A stretch of 20,126 nucleotides of DNA from Circinella minor. Taxonomy: Eukaryota; Mucoromycota; Mucoromycetes; Mucorales; Lichtheimiaceae. Made by a program: the position numbers and the translations under genes. How positions within the stretch are numbered: position 1 is the stretch's first letter; each line of letters starts with the position of its first letter. Of the stretch, positions 18,050 to 20,126 are shown one piece after another. The DNA lies in assembly GCA_016758965.1 (NCBI GenBank), contig JAEPRB010000453.1:1-20126 (forward strand), in the 5' to 3' direction. The notes below the pieces were generated by a model. That model was not told the origin of the DNA, did no database searches, and saw only the letters and a program-made list of their open reading frames with translations.

Positions 18050-20126
18050 TTTTGCGTGTTTATTAACGCATTAAAATTATTATAAAATTCATGGTTTCCC
18101 CCCCTCCCCTCCTCCTTACTTATTTTTTTTTATTATTATTCTTTTGTAATATTTTGATATGGAAATAAACACGACCCTTACCTTTTTTTCTTCTAATTCT
18201 AAAATATGTATAATATATATTTGTTGTTTACTTATTGTTTGCGGGGGGTGGGAGATGAGGATGAAAAATAGATGAGATCTTTTGAATTGACGTGAATTGA
18301 GTAAATTATAATGCATGGGTTATGTTGTACAAAAAAAGAAAGATAAATTGTGATATCAGTTTTGATATCTCTATTACCCAAATCGGGTAGATAAAATTTC
18401 AAGGGCTCTCTCTCTCTCTCTCTCATTATTCTTTATTGTAAGTTCTTCATCCGCGGGAGGTACATGTTGTATGACTCACTTTTTTGTTTGCAAAAAAAAA
18501 AAAAATCATTGTTAACATTACTTTGCGTTCCCCCCCCCCATTTTTATTTTCGTGGGACCTCAAATTTTACCCACCAAAGAAATTACATTTCACGTTAATG
18601 TATGCACAAATAAAGCACTCTGTGTCACTCACTATCCTAGTAATAGTCAAATAGAATAGAATGGAAGATTGTATTTGAATGTTTAATAGGTTTTTTTTTT
18701 TTTGTTTAAGAATTTTTCAAGCACGTTTAATTATGAGTTTTAAGTTCTTTTTGGGAAATAAATAATTTGTAGTAGAATAAACAGTATCTACTTCTTGAGC
18801 TCATCCTAGAGTTTACTGACTTTTTAACTCATCGTGTGGTTGAAAAAGAATAGGATAAATGAACTAAAAGGATACATTCCTCTTGCTCGGTCAGTACGTA
18901 TGGAGAGAGAACTTCTGTGGGTGAGGTAGTTTGGTTTACAGGTTTGTGTAATATCACAAAAGTATGGAAGAAAGAACTACTACTTGGAAGTAAAAGATGA
19001 TATTTATTTGTTTTTTGCTCGAAAAATGTAGGCTATTTGGAGATCAATTTGGAAAGAACTTACTTTCCTATACCCATATGAATCCATTAAAAGGGATTAA
19101 ATACGTACACCATTTTTATAAAATAGAGTTCTCATAAGATCCTCTCCCTCGATGGACTACTACTTATCTGGTGATTACCATCATTATTTTTTTATGTATA
19201 CAAAATACATTGGATTTTCAACTTTTCTTTTATAATTCCTCATTTGTAGTTAACGAATATCTTTGATTTGCCCTCCTCTCACTGTTTTCAGGTACGGGGC
19301 CTGAAACAAAACTCGACGCGTATTGGTAGACTTCTTTCTTACAAAAAAAAAAAAAAAACTCCCTAATACCACACTCTATTGACAGATTTGGGACGAGTAG
19401 TAGATAAAGAATGTTAATATTTTGGATCTTATTTATCAATTGACTTATCCAAGAACTATCAAGCAAAATTAGATGTAAGAGGGAGGGGGAATGGATAATA
19501 AGCTATGTTCGAGGTATATAGAACAAATGAGAAGAATGTCGAAAAAAAAAAAGGATATACTTTTTTAATTACCAAGTTAAAGTTTACTTGTTCCAATAAA
19601 GAATATTAAACGTAATAAAAAGCAAAATAATTACGCTGGATAATCACTAAAAAAAAAAGGTGTACTTTCTTTTTTTTAAAAAGAGTGATGTCAATATATT
19701 GAAACACTCAAATCTCGAACTATTATCTGTTTCTTTTTTCCCCACAGAAACTTTGTACGTAACAGTAGCACCTTATTAAGAAGAAATAGTTTGACCATGT
19801 ATAAAATGATATTTATTCCATTCAGAACATAAGTAAAATAAGCACTTATCATAAAGTTAAATGTCCTCACTGTCGATATTATAAAACTACGTACATCTTA
19901 TTTTCTAATTTTTTTTTCCTGAGCCAGTTGATACAAGTATTATAAAGTACGAATATAATATAATAAATACCATCAAAATGTTTAAATGATATTATTACGT
20001 TGTCGTAGCCTAAAAACAATGTCACTATCATTTCCCTTTTTGAATCTTGTCACACTACATATTATAATTATGAGTCAACTTCCTGTTGCCATTCTAGTAA
20101 TCATCATAGTATGTACTTTACTGCAA
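18050..20126. other. Gene-free AT-rich region
   Basis: Beyond the THI4 3' region I see no credible coding exon on either strand, no tRNA-like B box and no transposase motif. Content is A/T runs, a CT microsatellite at about 18406-18424 and scattered G or C runs (18242-18248, 18531-18539). A gene on either strand may lie outside the right edge. Confidence 0.55.
18164..18169 (+). terminator. Polyadenylation signal AATAAA downstream of the TPP aptamer
   Basis: Canonical hexamer 115 nt past the aptamer. Its use would give THI4 mRNA a 3' UTR that includes the whole aptamer; no canonical AATAAA was seen between the stop codon and the aptamer. Confidence 0.45.

Noticed and set aside
18116..18426. 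Minus-strand open frames at 18116-18316 and 18232-18426
   Set aside because: Ser/Ile-rich low-complexity translations over a CT microsatellite; no motif.

Overview
This window looks like a contig from an early-diverging filamentous fungus, most likely Mucoromycota (Mucorales type). The evidence is AT-rich DNA full of homopolymer and TA/TAA tracts, genes split by short GT-AG introns (about 60-190 nt), fungal-type proteins, and relics of a Tc1/mariner family like those common in Mucorales genomes. The taxonomic call is an inference from gene content and style; no marker gene is present.

Layout, left to right. (1) 1-1602, +: the 3' part of a Pfa3-like DHHC palmitoyltransferase in six visible exons; a 12-nt microexon carries the catalytic Cys. 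(2) 2286-3120, -: a two-exon gene for an unrecognised 249-aa basic, Gln-rich protein. (3) 3121-4711: a low-complexity divergent promoter region. (4) 4712-6674, +: a five-exon BRAP2/ETP1-type RING-H2 + ZnF-UBP + coiled-coil ubiquitin ligase. (5) 6675-12888: a 6-kb gene-poor island of decayed mobile or lineage-specific sequence. It holds TAC/GTA palindromes, a frameshifted but still spliceable gene of a fungal family, a ~23-bp degenerate tandem repeat, a broken unknown ORF, and a broken Tc1/mariner (DDE_3) transposase. (6) 12889-15852, -: a six-exon type III glutamine synthetase (756 aa). (7) 16556-17807, +: a four-exon THI4 thiazole synthase (305 aa), head-to-head with the glutamine synthetase across a 703-bp shared promoter region. 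(8) 17931-18049: a near-complete TPP riboswitch aptamer located downstream of the THI4 stop codon. (9) 18050-20126: no gene seen.

The most interesting system is THI4 plus its downstream TPP aptamer. THI4 makes the thiazole half of thiamine in a single-turnover reaction that consumes its own cysteine, and the aptamer would sense the end product. The fungal TPP aptamers I know of lie mainly in introns of 5' UTRs; this one sits where plant THIC aptamers sit, in the 3' UTR. A good 5' splice site 11 nt after the stop and a 3' splice site inside aptamer helix P3 suggest ligand-controlled 3'-UTR splicing. That mechanism is inference; the aptamer itself is read directly from the sequence.

The glutamine synthetase/THI4 pair shares a promoter region with several TGATAA (GATA-factor) sites. 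This is compatible with nitrogen control of the synthetase, but not shown by sequence alone.
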